Assembly (NCBI RefSeq): GCF_022605165.1
Contig: NC_063071.1
Span: forward strand, 2,604,001 to 2,668,000
Direction: 5' to 3'
Source: Purpureocillium takamizusanense
Lineage: Eukaryota; Ascomycota; Sordariomycetes; Hypocreales; Ophiocordycipitaceae
Length of the DNA stretch: 64,000 nt
Of this stretch, positions 45,742-57,600 are shown piece by piece. The notes under the pieces are model-generated. The model did no database searches. It had not been told where the DNA came from and saw only the letters and a list, made by a program, of their open reading frames with translations. The position numbers were made by a program, and so were the translations under genes. The first letter of the stretch is position 1. Each line of letters begins with the position of its first letter.

Positions 45742-46966
45742 GATGTTGTCGTTCGTGGACACGGGGGGATCCCGACGAGTGTCGACTCTGTTCGCCTGGT
45801 CTGCGCAGAATGTGTCGCGGAAAGATCGCCCAGGCACACACACACGGGGGTCAGGACGGCATCAAATGAGGCACCAAGATCAATGAAGCGATTCAGCGTA
45901 AAGAGTCGCCCGACCAGAAGGGAGCTCACATGGCTATTAACGTATGCGACGCTCTACTACTCGACACCCCGCATGAGAAATCAAACCCTCGGTCTAATTG
46001 TGGAAGTGACCGGACCCTGGCGCCAACATTGAACATCGCGCACATCAAATGCAGCCCTACGACGAACCGGCCAGGGAGCTGGGCTGGATTCATCAACGTT
46101 CCCAGCGGCGGGCGGCTCTGTCATCTCCCGAGAGGCTTCGCCCAAACTATACATACCCATGCATCACGAGGCGCCCCGAGGTCCGGTCTCCTCTGATCCT
46201 TGTCCAAGTCAGCTTCAATCCGTTTATGTGATTTGCCATTGGCAGTGTCGACGGGGTGTTGCTCGGGGACCACCAGACCTGGAGAATGGTGGCGTCTTCA
46301 TCATCATCATGGCAGCTCTCAGCTCAGCCTCCCTCCCAGCCGGCACGCGAAGATTCCAGGTCGGCTATCTCTGCTTCCGGGTCCGCAGCAACCGTGGCGC
46401 CACGACTAGTTTGCGCATTGATCAGGAGTCGAGACTGACTGGGTGTAAGTACTAACGGTGATGGTAGTAGTAGTCCCCTCACGTCAGCACGAGGACGCCG
46501 CCACGGAACGGATTTATTAGCTTCATGTTGGTGCGCGCCATCGTCTTATGAGGACGCTCGAGGCAGGCGTTTGCACAATGCTGCGCCGCTGCTAGTGATG
46601 ATCTGAGAAGCGAGGGGACATGGGACATTGCTCTGTGGCCTGCTTGGTGAGACGACGGCAGCAAGCGCATCCGTGATGGGGGCGCCGCTATTTTGATCGA
46701 TATCAAGGCATGTCCACGGCTATGTAGTGGCGCTTGCCAAAGCTGAACTCCCACCTGGGGCTTCTTGGGGTCTGGTGTTCCGCACGCAACCTCGTACAAG
46801 AGACTTCCAAAGTTCGTCCAAAACATCCTCGGGGGGGCTGAACAACGAAGCCGTCGGGACGAAGAGCTCACCGGGCAGGCACAGATGCTTACTTCCTCTA
46901 ATACGCGTTGAAGTCGGGTCGCCGCCATCGAAATACTTCACCACCAACTTTTCGAGCCAACAAGCC
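45742..46966. other. Divergent intergenic region
   Basis: This 1.2 kb region separates the divergent cupredoxin (minus) and SUR7/PalI (plus) genes. Short frames on both strands lack protein character. It should hold both promoters; no clear TATA box was found. Confidence 0.5.
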
Positions 46967-48239
46967 ATGGCTAATAGAATGGGGCACCTCGTCTTGGCCA
47001 GCGTGCCCTACGTCCTCTCGCTGGTCACCGTCATTATCATCATTCTGATCCTCGTTGCCGGCGACAAGCCCGGGACTCTGGAAGACCTCGCATTACTCAA
47101 GGTCAGTACCTAGCCATTGAAAACGCATCAATCGCCGTCTGTTCATTCAAGGCCTGCTGCGTACACCGTACGACCCTTGGGGGTCAGGTCACATCCCATG
47201 GAACTAACCGTAAATTGCTGTTATATAGGTTCACATCGGGTCCCTCAACCTACCGTCCAAGCTCTCCTCGTCCACGTTCCTTCAGGACCTGCAAAAGATC
47301 TCGGGCGCCGACCTCACCGGCAGTTCCGCCGCCACGGCGCAGTCCCTTGGTCTCGCGCCCCTCTATTCGGTATACATCTATACGACCTGCGCCTACTTCA
47401 TCGCCGAGACAAAGTGTACTTCCTTCAAGGTCGGCTCGTGGTTCGACGCGCCGGCGACGCTCAAACTCGACAGCGTGGCAGCTTCCGTTGGCATCTCCGA
47501 TGGCTTCAGCCACACTTTCGACGCGTACAGGAAGGCGGCGTCCTTTATGGGACTCGGATTCATCCTCGCCTTGGTATTGGTGGCCCTTGCCGCGATTTCA
47601 TCCGGCTTGGGCAATAATCGGTTCCGCGCCTCGGCCGTCTCGGCCGCGGCCCTGTCGTGGATCGCGACGGCTTTCCTGTTGAGCGATGCTATCGTCACCC
47701 TCGTCACGGCTCGCAAGGTTGCAGGCGCCGTCACGTCCGAGCTGGGCAGCGTGGGCATCACGGCGGAGTCGGGCAAGGTGGTCTACCTGCCTTTCTTCGC
47801 CTTCGCCCTGTCCCTGGTCACTTCCATCATGTACTCTCTGAGCATTCGTCGCAGCAGCACGCACGCCAAAGGTTTCAGCCCGGCAGCTGCAGCCAAGAGA
47901 CCGGCCTTTATGCTCGGCATCGCCCGCAGTCACGACGGCAAAGACGCAGCGGAAATCACGGCGGGAGCGACCAACGGCCCCATCACGTCGGCCAAGCCGG
48001 GGATCCTGCAGCGAGTCGCGACGTGGTCGCGCCACCGCTACGTGCAAGTCGAAAGGCAGGCCGCCGTCGCTCGCGAGCCCGACAACGACGCCGTCAAGTT
48101 GGCGGGCCGCTCCAATAATGCTCTCCGCGGCCAGCGCGACTCTGACTACTATGACAACCCGGCCGACGAGGGAGACATTGCCATGATATCATATGGTGGA
48201 AGGGCCGAGCCGGGTCACCCACACGCTGTTCCGATGTAG
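46967..48239 (+). CDS. SUR7/PalI family membrane protein
   Basis: The model is join(46967..47101, 47229..48239), 381 residues. The 127-nt intron has donor GTCAGT and acceptor ATATAG. The topology is of four helices: one N-terminal near residues 10-32, a long extracellular loop with Cys99 and Cys108 (YTTCAYFIAETKC), then helices near 180-202, 212-238 and 268-290. The cytoplasmic tail of about 90 residues is polar and basic. This is the pattern of SUR7 (eisosome/MCC plasma-membrane protein) and of PalI/Rim9 (pH-sensing complex). Which of the two it resembles more cannot be settled here. It probably sits in the plasma membrane and acts in cortical organisation or ambient pH signalling. The following SGT2 gene is on the same strand 685 bases downstream. 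Confidence 0.8.
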
Positions 48240-48924
48240 TCTAGGAGCCGGAGGCAGTTGCACGCGGATACTGCCAGCAGCTTTTTGTCGGGCTCACGAG
48301 CATATCGCACGCGGCTTTCTGACAACAGCGGCGGTGATCCGATGCTCCCTGATGCAAGACATCGAAACAGTGTGCTTTGCCACGTTCAAGTCTACTTCTG
48401 TAGCCGCAGGAACTGGAGTGTTGATGAGGGCGCTTGTGGTCCGCACGGTACAGCTGTTTCGTGAAGCCAGATGCACGGAAGTGCTGCGTTGACAAAGAAG
48501 AGGCTGTTGGTCAGTAGTTAGCGGCGGCCCAATTGACAATTTGCCCAAAGTGCAAACAAACCCGTTGAACATACGTCCGTGTTGCTCACTCAATGGCGCA
48601 AACGCCCGGCGTGGCCCTTTTCCAACTGTGGATTCCACTCCAGTCCTTTGATGCATGTGGATGGATGCCCCCGTGCATGTGCCGAACAAGGCTGAAGCGG
48701 CCCGCGCGCCCTCTGCTATCCTGGGCGGACGAGAATGTTCCACACTGGAAGGCTGCACTGCACCGTTCCCGTCCCCGCCCACCGCCACGTTACGCGGGGC
48801 ACCCTCCCGCCTCATCCTTCTAGTCTTGTCTGACTGCTAGACGACAATCCCATCACCGCCACGCCGCCCTCTCAACCTCTCCTCTATCTCCCCCATCGTC
48901 ACCAACCACTTCTTGTCCGACACC
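48240..48924. other. Intergenic region upstream of SGT2
   Basis: This carries the 3' end of the SUR7/PalI gene and the SGT2 promoter. Pyrimidine-rich DNA precedes the SGT2 start. No coding sequence is supportable. Confidence 0.5.
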
Positions 48925-50185
48925 ATGGTATGCCGCCCCCATCCCCTATCCCCTCTTTCATTGTTCTTCGCACATGTTTTTATGAAATCACCCGCTGACG
49001 AGTGTCCTCCATCGCAGGCATCCTCCTCCTCCCCCCAACTCTCGCTCAACCAGCGCCTCGCGCTCTCCATCTGCGACTTCCTCACCACCTCCGCCTCCGA
49101 CGGCACCCTCACCGCCGACGACAAGGACTCGGTCGACGTGGCCGTCAACTGCATCGCCGAGTCCTTCAAGGTCGACCCCGCCGCCCCCGACACGCAGGCC
49201 GCCGGCAGCCAGTCCCTCCTCCAAATCTACACCGTCTACGACAAGCTCAAGGCCTCGGCCGGGCCCCCGCCCCCCGCCGGCGGCGCCGGCGCTGATGCTT
49301 CCACCTCCTCGTCCGCTGGCGTGACGGCCCCGACCGACGAGCAAAAGAAAGAGGCCGAGGCCCTCAAGTCCAAGGGCAACGCCGCCATGGCGCAAAAGGA
49401 CTACCCCTCCGCCATCGACCTCTACACCCAGGCCCTCCGCCTCCACCCCGCCAACGCAATCTTCCTCTCCAACCGCGCCGCCGCCCACTCCGCCGCCAAG
49501 GACCACGCTTCCGCCCGCATCGACGCCGAGGCCGCCGTCGCCGTCGACCCCACCTACACAAAGGCCTGGTCCCGCCTCGGTCTCGCCCGCTTCGCCCTCG
49601 GCGACGCAAAGGGCGCCATGGAGGCCTACGCCCGCGGCATCGAGCACGAGGGCAGCGGCGGCTCCGACGCCATGAAGAAGGGCTACGAGACGGCCAAGCG
49701 CCGCGTCGACGAGATGCAGGCCGAGGAGGCCGACCTCGCCCGCGCCGCCTCCGCCTCCCCCGACGCCGCCCCCGGCGGCATGCCCGACCTCGGCAGTCTC
49801 GCCTCCATGTTCGGCGGCGGCGGCGCTGGTGGTGCTGGCGGTGCTGGCGGCATGCCCGACCTGGCCTCCATCATGAACAACCCCATGTTCGCCAGCATGG
49901 CCCAGAACCTCATGAGCAACCCCGATATGATGGCCAACCTCATGAGCAACCCGCGCCTGCGCGAAATGGCCAACCAGTTTGGCAGCGGCGGTGGCATGCC
50001 TGATCTCAACAGTCTCATGTCCGACCCCAACGTCGCTGAAATGTAAGCCCTCCGCCACCACCACCCTTGTCCTACTTCTACAGACGTACCTAATGCGAAT
50101 CAGGGCGCGCAACATGATGGGAGGCGGTGCCGGCCGCGGCGCCGGTGGCAACGGCGGCAGCGGTGGCAACAACAGCACCCCGTGA
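48925..50185 (+). CDS. SGT2: SGT2 small glutamine-rich TPR co-chaperone
   Basis: The model is join(48925..48927, 49018..50042, 50104..50185), 369 residues. The first coding exon is only the ATG: intron 1 (48928-49017, donor GTATGC, branch GCTGAC) starts directly after it. Without this intron the frame would begin with unrelated residues. An N-terminal dimerisation domain (about 5-65) has LSICDFL and VAVNCIAESF. Three TPR repeats (about 135-250) carry NAAMAQKDYPSAIDLYTQAL and NRAAAHSAAKDHASA. The tail is rich in Gly, Met, Asn and Pro, with repeated MSNPDMM- and MSNPRLR-type units, the STI1-like client-binding region. Sgt2 receives tail-anchored proteins after synthesis and hands them to the Get4/Get5-Get3 pathway in the cytosol. 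Its N-terminus binds Get5 and its TPRs bind Hsp70/Hsp90. Confidence 0.94.
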
Positions 50186-50593
50186 GAGTCCTTACTGGAT
50201 GGCGAGTATTCATGTGACGGTGGCGCGTCCTAGGAAAGAAAAGAGAGGGCCCGACATGCAGACACCTGGCGTATATCTTCCCGTACAGATAGATACCTTA
50301 ACAAAGAGCGACTGAACTGTTGCAGGAATAGTCTTGTCGCTAAAATACCCCCGATGTCCCAAAGCGCCTTTCAAGGCCTCGTGGCCCGAGCTGTCATGAC
50401 CATGGTTCATCAAGTGAGTGTAGAGATACATGTCTTCATGAGGCATAGTCCTCAAACATTGCCACGACAAGTCTGCTTGGCGAATAACACTCAAACATCT
50501 CATCCCGGCCAATACATACTGTACAATGTAAGCTGAGAATGGAGCCCACGTGTGGACCCGCCACCCGCGTAAAGATATCACCATCACCCTCCC
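50186..50593. other. Convergent intergenic region
   Basis: These 408 bases lie between the SGT2 stop (plus) and the stop of the ABC transporter (minus). They should hold only untranslated 3' sequence. Confidence 0.5.
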
Positions 50594-53500
50594 CTACACA
50601 TGCTGGTTCTCCGTCGCCTCAGTGCGGGTGCCACCTCGAGCACGACGACCCCGAGTCCAGGAACCTCGGCCTCGTCTCCCAGGCCGATACGTTCTTCCCG
50701 AAGCTGTCGCGGTGGTGGCCACGACGAGTCTTCGTCGTCGCTCGGTCTCCTCCCCGCCAGGGGTCTCTGACATTACAGTGTCTGTAGTGTCTGTTTCTTT
50801 CATTGTTCTAGATGGCTCGTCGAAGTGCGAGTTGGATTGTGGGGCAGCGATCTGTCGCAACACAGTCGAACCACGGCTGGTCGGCCTTGGTATATGAGAT
50901 TGCTGCACCTGGGGTTGCACCGATGGAGCGGACACGCGACGCTTTAAGGAAGTCATTAGCCTAGCCGTATGCCCTTGGAAACGTGGTCATACCGATGTGT
51001 CTTGGAAGTCTTCTAGCCTAACGGACCTAGCGGGTACGGCAGGCATTGGATAAGTCTCTGATGCAGCAGCCTGAGAGGGTTCACTTTTGGATTGAATACG
51101 TCTTGAATACCGCGGATGTTTCAAGGTAGTGTCAAGAGCACACTCTGACTCGCGCTTCCCGTGCATTCCTGAGGCTTTCTAGGCTTCGGGAGATGCGCCT
51201 GCTCACGTCAGTGCTGACCGACATATGGCTGACGGGTAACATCTCACCGTCATTGGCGGCTTTGTTCTTATCGGAACATCCTGCCGTCTGCGTTGCCGGA
51301 CTAGTGGCACTCGTGGATACACGAGGTGTTTTCCCAGATGATACAAACGGCTCGTCTAATTCCTGTGTAGGTTCGGCTACGTTGGCCGCGGCATTGCAAG
51401 GGGTATTCGGGATGTTTGCAGGCTCGCAGCTTTCAATTTCGTCTGACCACTGGCCATGGACAGAGCTCTCGGGGACAATTGAATCGTCAGAGGTGGTGCT
51501 GTGGTTATTGCTCGAAGCGCAGTCATGCGCATCTCCCTTTCTTGGTGAAGTCAAGGCCCGGGGAGTGAATTCCGGGGCGACGGGGTTGAGCTTAGAGCCC
51601 TTTTGCGTTGTCAGCTCGTTCAAGTAGGAATTGGTACTACGACTCACTTCTTTTGCCTGGCTTGTAGACTCGGCATTCTCAGCCGTATGCTCAATTTCCG
51701 TGCAGAACATCTCACTGTCGCTATCAGTGGTTCCACATCGGTCAGGATCAGCTGCAGTTTGCTCAGATGACACATCATCAGTGAGTTCCTGTCGGTCGTC
51801 GACAATCTCAACGACATCCTGAGTCTTGTCGCGAGGCCGGAGAAACACTTGCTTTGACCACAAGTCCGCATATCGCCCCTTTTTGGCGATAAGCTTGTGG
51901 TGGCTGCCTTTCTCGATGAGCTCCCCATGTTCGATGACCACGATCCGATCTGCATTCATAATTGTTGACAGCCGGTGCCTGCAATCGTTAGAGATGGCCT
52001 TCACGAAAGCCAAAGGCTTGACATACGCCACAATAAAAGTTGTGCGCCCTTGACAAAGGCTCTTGAACGACTCCTGTATTTGCTGTTCGGTATCGGTGTC
52101 CACTGCACTGGTAGCTTCGTCCAGGAGCACAATATCTGGCTTCTTCAGAATAGCTCTTGCGATCGCAACGCGCTGTAGCTCGCCGCCGGATAGCTTCCTG
52201 TCGTCGTGTTAGCAACCGTGAGAAAGGTTCAACGGCCGGATCACAGCTTACACACCGCGCTCGCCAACGCGAGTCTCGTACCCTAGGCAGATGGTCAGAA
52301 ACACACGGGTCGGCGTCGCAACTCATCCTACTGACCGTTGGTGAAGCCTATGATCTTATCATGTATACAGGCAGCCTGACAGGCTTCAAACACTTCCTCG
52401 TCGCTGGCAGTTATTCGTCCGTATCGGACGTTGTTCATGATGGTGTCGTCAAAGAGAATCGGGTTCTGGGGCACGATGCCGATTCTGTCGCGGAGACTAT
52501 AAACTGTTAGCGGGATTCATGCCAGGTTTCCATGCCGAAGTACCTGAATAGATCCACATCGCGCACGTCTTGGCCGTCGATGCGAATGGAACCCTCCGAG
52601 ACATCGTAGAATCTGTCAAGTAGCTTCAATAACGTAGACTTGCCAGCGCCGGTCGCCCCAACAAAAGCTACCGTCTCCCCTGCTGGGACACTTAAGCTAA
52701 TGCCTTTGATAGTCCCTTTACGGCCGTCGTAGCTGAAGCAAACATTCTCGAACTCAACATTGCCGGAGACAAACTTGAGGGGCCGCGCCCCTTTCTTGTT
52801 CTCCACCGTCGGCTTCGTTTTCATAACATCCAACAGCCGCTCCGCATCGATAAAGTCGTCGCTCATGCTCTTCCCAAGCTTGGCAAAGAATTGAAGTGGG
52901 GAAGTAAGCTGCGACCAGTACATCAAAAGCATCGCAAATTGGCCAGAGGTCGCGCGCCCGCTCTGAATCCTTGACACAGCCAGGAAGGCGCTCACTAGTA
53001 GACCAGATGTGAGCACCATGGTTTGAAAGGCAATCGAGATGTACCAGCTCATGACGTAGCGTTGCTCACTGAGCCAGCGATTTGTGACAGCGTTCGCGTG
53101 TCGGTTGTCTTCATAGCCAATCTGATTGAACGCGCTGACAGTCTGCCATCCAAGAAGACCAGATTGTCGAACATAATGCTCCTGGTACAATGCGTTGACC
53201 CTCTTGCGGCTTGCGGCCTTGGACTCGGCAACCAAGCGGCCGGCCATGACGAAGAAAATAGTGCCAGTCGCAACGGTGATGAGGCCTTCGTACGGGCCAA
53301 ATGTGACTGAAAGATAGACGACAGCCACACCCATGTCAATGAGCATAGGCAGGGCCTGGAGCAGGACGCTCTCCACAACGTTAGACACAGCTGCTCCGCC
53401 ATATATGGCCATCATCATCTCGGATGAGCTTTTTGAGTCATGAAAGTCGGCGGATAAATGCATCATGTGTGAATATGCCGCGCGAGTGATGTTGTCGTGG

Positions 53501-54607
53501 GCGTAGTACTTGACTGGGATCCATAACCATTGGCGAAGGAGCTCAATGCCCGATTCCGAGGCGGCAAGTCGCAAAATCGCAAAGAAGACGACGGCAATCC
53601 ACGGGTTCGACTGGTTCGCACCGCTAAGGCTGTCCATGATGATTCCAGTTTGTCGAGGTATAAGAAGGTGCAGTGCATTGGAGGCGAAGAGACAGAGGAC
53701 GACTGCCGCTGCACGGAGTTGGAGTGGAGAGCTATTGACGGGCCAGACATAGGGGAAGAAAATCTTGTTCTGATCAGCAACGTAATTGGGAGAGCAGGTC
53801 AATTTCGTCGTGGGGGTTTCGTACCATGAAGCCCTTGGCATACTCAAACCAATTGCCTCCCTCCTTCAGCCTCTTTTCCATGGCTTCACGAGCTTCTCTT
53901 TCGCGCCTCTCCCACCTAAACTCGGCCGTGTTTTCTGACGACTCATCAGAGTTGGCTGTGGCTCCATAATTGCCCGCGTTGGTAGTCCCGGACGACTGGT
54001 CAGTTGCCGCAGTCTTTGGAAGAAGTGACTGGTGCTCTTCATCGCTTCCATGGGACGACGGACGCGCCAAGGACGCTACAAGAGGCCAAATGACGAGTGC
54101 AAGCAGTGATGCGATCCTCACCGCGTTGAGAGACAATTCGGCCACTTCATAGCTGCTTGTGGTAGGGTCGTCTGAGCGGCAGACTCTCGCAAGGACAAAA
54201 CCGCCAATGACAGATTCAAAAGCCAATGCCAACAACCAGGAACCCTGGAATTGGTATCCCAGCGCACCGTTCAAGTCGCAGAGACAGGTGAGCTGAATGC
54301 CGAAGATGAGAAGGCAGGACAGGCAGCCCACGACTAAGCAGTCATCTGGTGGCCACTGCTGACCTCTGACCGAAGTCGTTATGAGCACGGCGAGCTGAGC
54401 GACGTAGGTGAAGACAAATATGCCCAGAAGACTCAAGACGACACGTCGGCAGGGTCGCTCGGGCTTGCCATCCTTGCCCTCCTTGAGACGCTGAAGGGTG
54501 CAGGCCGAGGCGAGTGATGAGCCCAGAAAGTAGAGGAAAACGACAGCCGGGTAGATGTAGTAGAGCACTGGCAGAGGTGCCGAAGGCCTGTTTGGTGCGA
54601 GATCCAT
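50594..54607 (-). CDS. HMT1-type ABC transporter (heavy-metal tolerance, ABCB half-transporter)
   Basis: Exons: 54607..53825, 53769..52544, 52496..52336, 52282..52252, 52197..52027, 51978..51207, then probably 51148..50993 and 50941..50594, about 1,215 residues. If the GTGAGC donor at 51206 is not used, the protein stops at 51132 with 1,072. The N-terminal ~230 residues form a membrane domain ([20 protein letters not shown] onward). A six-helix ABC domain follows. In the nucleotide-binding domain are Walker [10 protein letters not shown] (about 632-640), the Q-loop [10 protein letters not shown], the signature LSGGELQRV, Walker [13 protein letters not shown] and the switch AHRLS. A 31-nt exon carries the GERGV segment before the signature. 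This order is that of HMT1/ABCB6-class proteins, which move metal-thiol conjugates into the vacuole. The long acidic Ser-rich tail looks disordered. Codons upstream of 54607 in the same frame include no ATG. Confidence 0.88.
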
Positions 54608-57600
54608 GCAAGGCGTCTTGTAGTGGCGGCGGCGGCGGCGGCAGTAAAGGCAGCGAGCGGGCTGGTATGTGGGCGCGCCGAAGCGGTCTATGGAGGGTTG
54701 GGCAGGGTAGAAGAGAGTGCCAGGCGTTTCTGGGGTTGGGCTCGAGGCGAAGTGGGCGGTGATGTCGACGAGGTCGCTCAAGACGAATTGGCGAAGTCCA
54801 AGGCAGTTGCACTTAGATGGAGGGACCGCTATGCACGCAACGAAGGCAGATTTTGCAGGATCAAAGCAAACGAAGAAGACTGGATGAAAGAATTGCAAGG
54901 GAAAAGATCCGGCTCGAGGACGTCGGGCAAGAAGAGCTGGGCGGCGAGGAGCACGTGCAGGAGAGCACAGCCTAGAGCAAGGCGGGAAGAAGCGAGCCCT
55001 GAGTCGTTGAACAGTCAGTAACACCCAACTAGCTGGCCAGGCAAGTACTAGGTAGGTATAGGCAAGGTGGGCAAGGTACCTAGTACGGCACCTATGTCAT
55101 GACTTACTTCGCGCGAAGAATGGAGAAGGCGGGCTTGCAGACGTTCCACCTGGTGGTCGCCGTGGTACAACAAGGTACTGCAGCGAGTGGCGGTCTCGGC
55201 GAGGCCTCTCTGCTTCGCCTTTGGCGGTGATGCAGTATGCCAGGCCGCGTGGAGAAGACGATGGATGACGGGCGCGCCGGCGGGATGCCTGCGGCTGCAG
55301 CAGAGCACTGCAGGTAGTGCGTGAGTGCGTGAGTGAGGGCGGGCTGTGGGGATCCGTCCGTGTTGGCGGGATCGCAGATGCTCAAGAAGTCGTGCAACGC
55401 GGCCGTGTCTTGATGGCGACCTGCGACGACGACCCGATCCTGTTGCTTTGCTTCTTTCTTTGGCTTGTCTGGTTTGCCCTGCCTGAGGCGGAGCCCGATT
55501 GACGCTGTTGGATGGCGACACGACTCGACTTTGGACCCAGTACCTCCTGGGGGCAAAGTGAAGTATGAAGTACCGGGCACCGACGAAGTGCTCACTCACC
55601 GTCCCTCGAGCGCCTTCCTTACCGTGGGGGAGGCAGGCAGCACGGCAGCGGCGGCTGACTTTCAAATTCCTTTCCTCACCACGCGGCTCGCGCAAGAAGG
55701 AAGCAAGTGTCTCTTGCTGGAAGCCCGTTGCTGTTCAGCTCTGCCCGCTGCTTGCTTGGCCGTTGATCCCCCCTGGGCCAGGGCACCCAAGTGTCGGTAA
55801 ACTTCGTATGGCCACCGCTGCCGAGTCCCGTACGTTGCCGGGCGGCGACGTCCTTGGCTCACCTTCACCGTCACCGTCACTGTCACTGTCACTGTCACTG
55901 ATTGGGCGATGGGGTGAGTAGCGGTAGGTGGAAAACGGAAGTGGAGGCGGCGGAGGCAGGTGCAGCCCGCGAGTTGGTGCGGCGCTGGTCGTGATCTCAG
56001 GCACTTGCCTCGTTAGTTAGCCCTGGCGACCGACCCTTCCTTCCAGGTTCCTGCTAGCCTGCCAAGCGACACCTTGTGTGCAAAGTTTGTAGGTACTTTG
56101 TCTACCCAGGCACTACCTACCTATCTTGTAGCTAATCTTGGTAACCGATTAGGAAAGGCACTCCTAGCCCACGATGCAGGGAACTGGCCAGGTATCAAGT
56201 TCGGGACCTTTGGTACGAAGTAGGAATTTTACCTGGTACTTTAGTACCATATTTGTGCCGTACCCAGTTGGAAGCACCAATCCTCCAGGCCTGCAACGAA
56301 ATGCCTACTTCTGCACAAGTCTTGAGCCCAGACAGTCCGTGATACTCGGGCAATGCCTTGTTGGTGGCCTTTGCTTACCATGCCTTGCCCAGCCCACGCA
56401 GACGCCGACAAAGGTTCGCAAATGGGATGCACTTCCGTGGCAGTGCTCGTTCCTGCAGGTCCCGACTCATCGCGCCTTTGGCTCCGCCCATCACACGCTC
56501 TTTCTTGGTCCAGCGGACTGGCCTCGGCGACTCCCTTCTCTCCAGCTGGCAATGCGACAAGCGACGACGCACGTGCTGACGACAGCCTCCCGTCCCAGTC
56601 AGCAGTGGGCTGACTGCCAAATATCCTCGTGCTGCAGGTTGTCGGCCGTCCCCAATTGGCCCACGATAGCGGCCACAACTCGCGGCATGCCCCTGCGGGC
56701 AACGAGGTGGTTTTCGGCATGCATGCAAGGGAGCCTCATCGGTCACTCCGGCACGTCAAAGCGATGCCACTTCTGCCCACGCCTTTGTTGCCCACCGACG
56801 GGCTGTGCCCACTACCCCCAGCCAGGTCTGTTCCACGTGCCTTGCAACAAGGTGCCTAGGCAACTGTCGACGTGAAGCGGGCACACGATCCACGCGGCCC
56901 GGCCCAACAAGGTGGTGGTCAACCAAGACGCCACGACGCCCATGGCTGACCAAACAAGCCCATCAGCAGACCCTTCGGCTGGCTGATTGCGGCATCGCGA
57001 TTCATAGACTGCCTTGTGTCGTCGGACAAAGCCATGTCGGCTTCCGACATCTCGCCAGCGCTCCCTGCCCCCAGACATTGCAATCAATGCGCGACTGTCG
57101 GTCCACGTACTTCGTACAGTACATGTCAACGTCTCACAGCATACCCTCCCCCGGCCAACCCTTGACGGTGCCGCCGCTTTGGTAGCAAATCAGATGTGCC
57201 TGGCCGGCGCCAGGCGCGCCACCTCAGGCTTGTCTCGACAGCCTCCGGCACGCCGCGCCGTTGGGCTTGATCAAGGGTGCAGACCCTATATCGTGGCACC
57301 CGTCAACACCAAGGATACACACACCCACAATCTCTCGGGGGCCATGGTGCGGGCGTCGAGGTTCTGGTCTGCGGCTAATCCCTGCGGCTTATTAGCAACA
57401 GCTGATCTGGCCCATTGTGCACTGCGATAAGGTCCCACGCCAACTCAGAGTTTCGCTGGGTTCTGGCTGCATGTCTCGCCTCCTGGATCCAATGGAACAT
57501 TGTCGACGGTTCCGGCAAATGCAGGCGCCCGGCGACGTAGTGCCACTCGTTCTGGCGGTCAACTTGGGAGAACCTCGACCGCCTTGCGATGAGGACGGGG

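Noticed and set aside
48988..50178. 396-codon frame on the minus strand
   Set aside because: Opposite SGT2, composed of Gly/Val/His repeats from its third-base GC bias.
56174..56875. 233-codon frame on the plus strand
   Set aside because: No family resemblance, no start context, composition like neighbouring non-coding frames.
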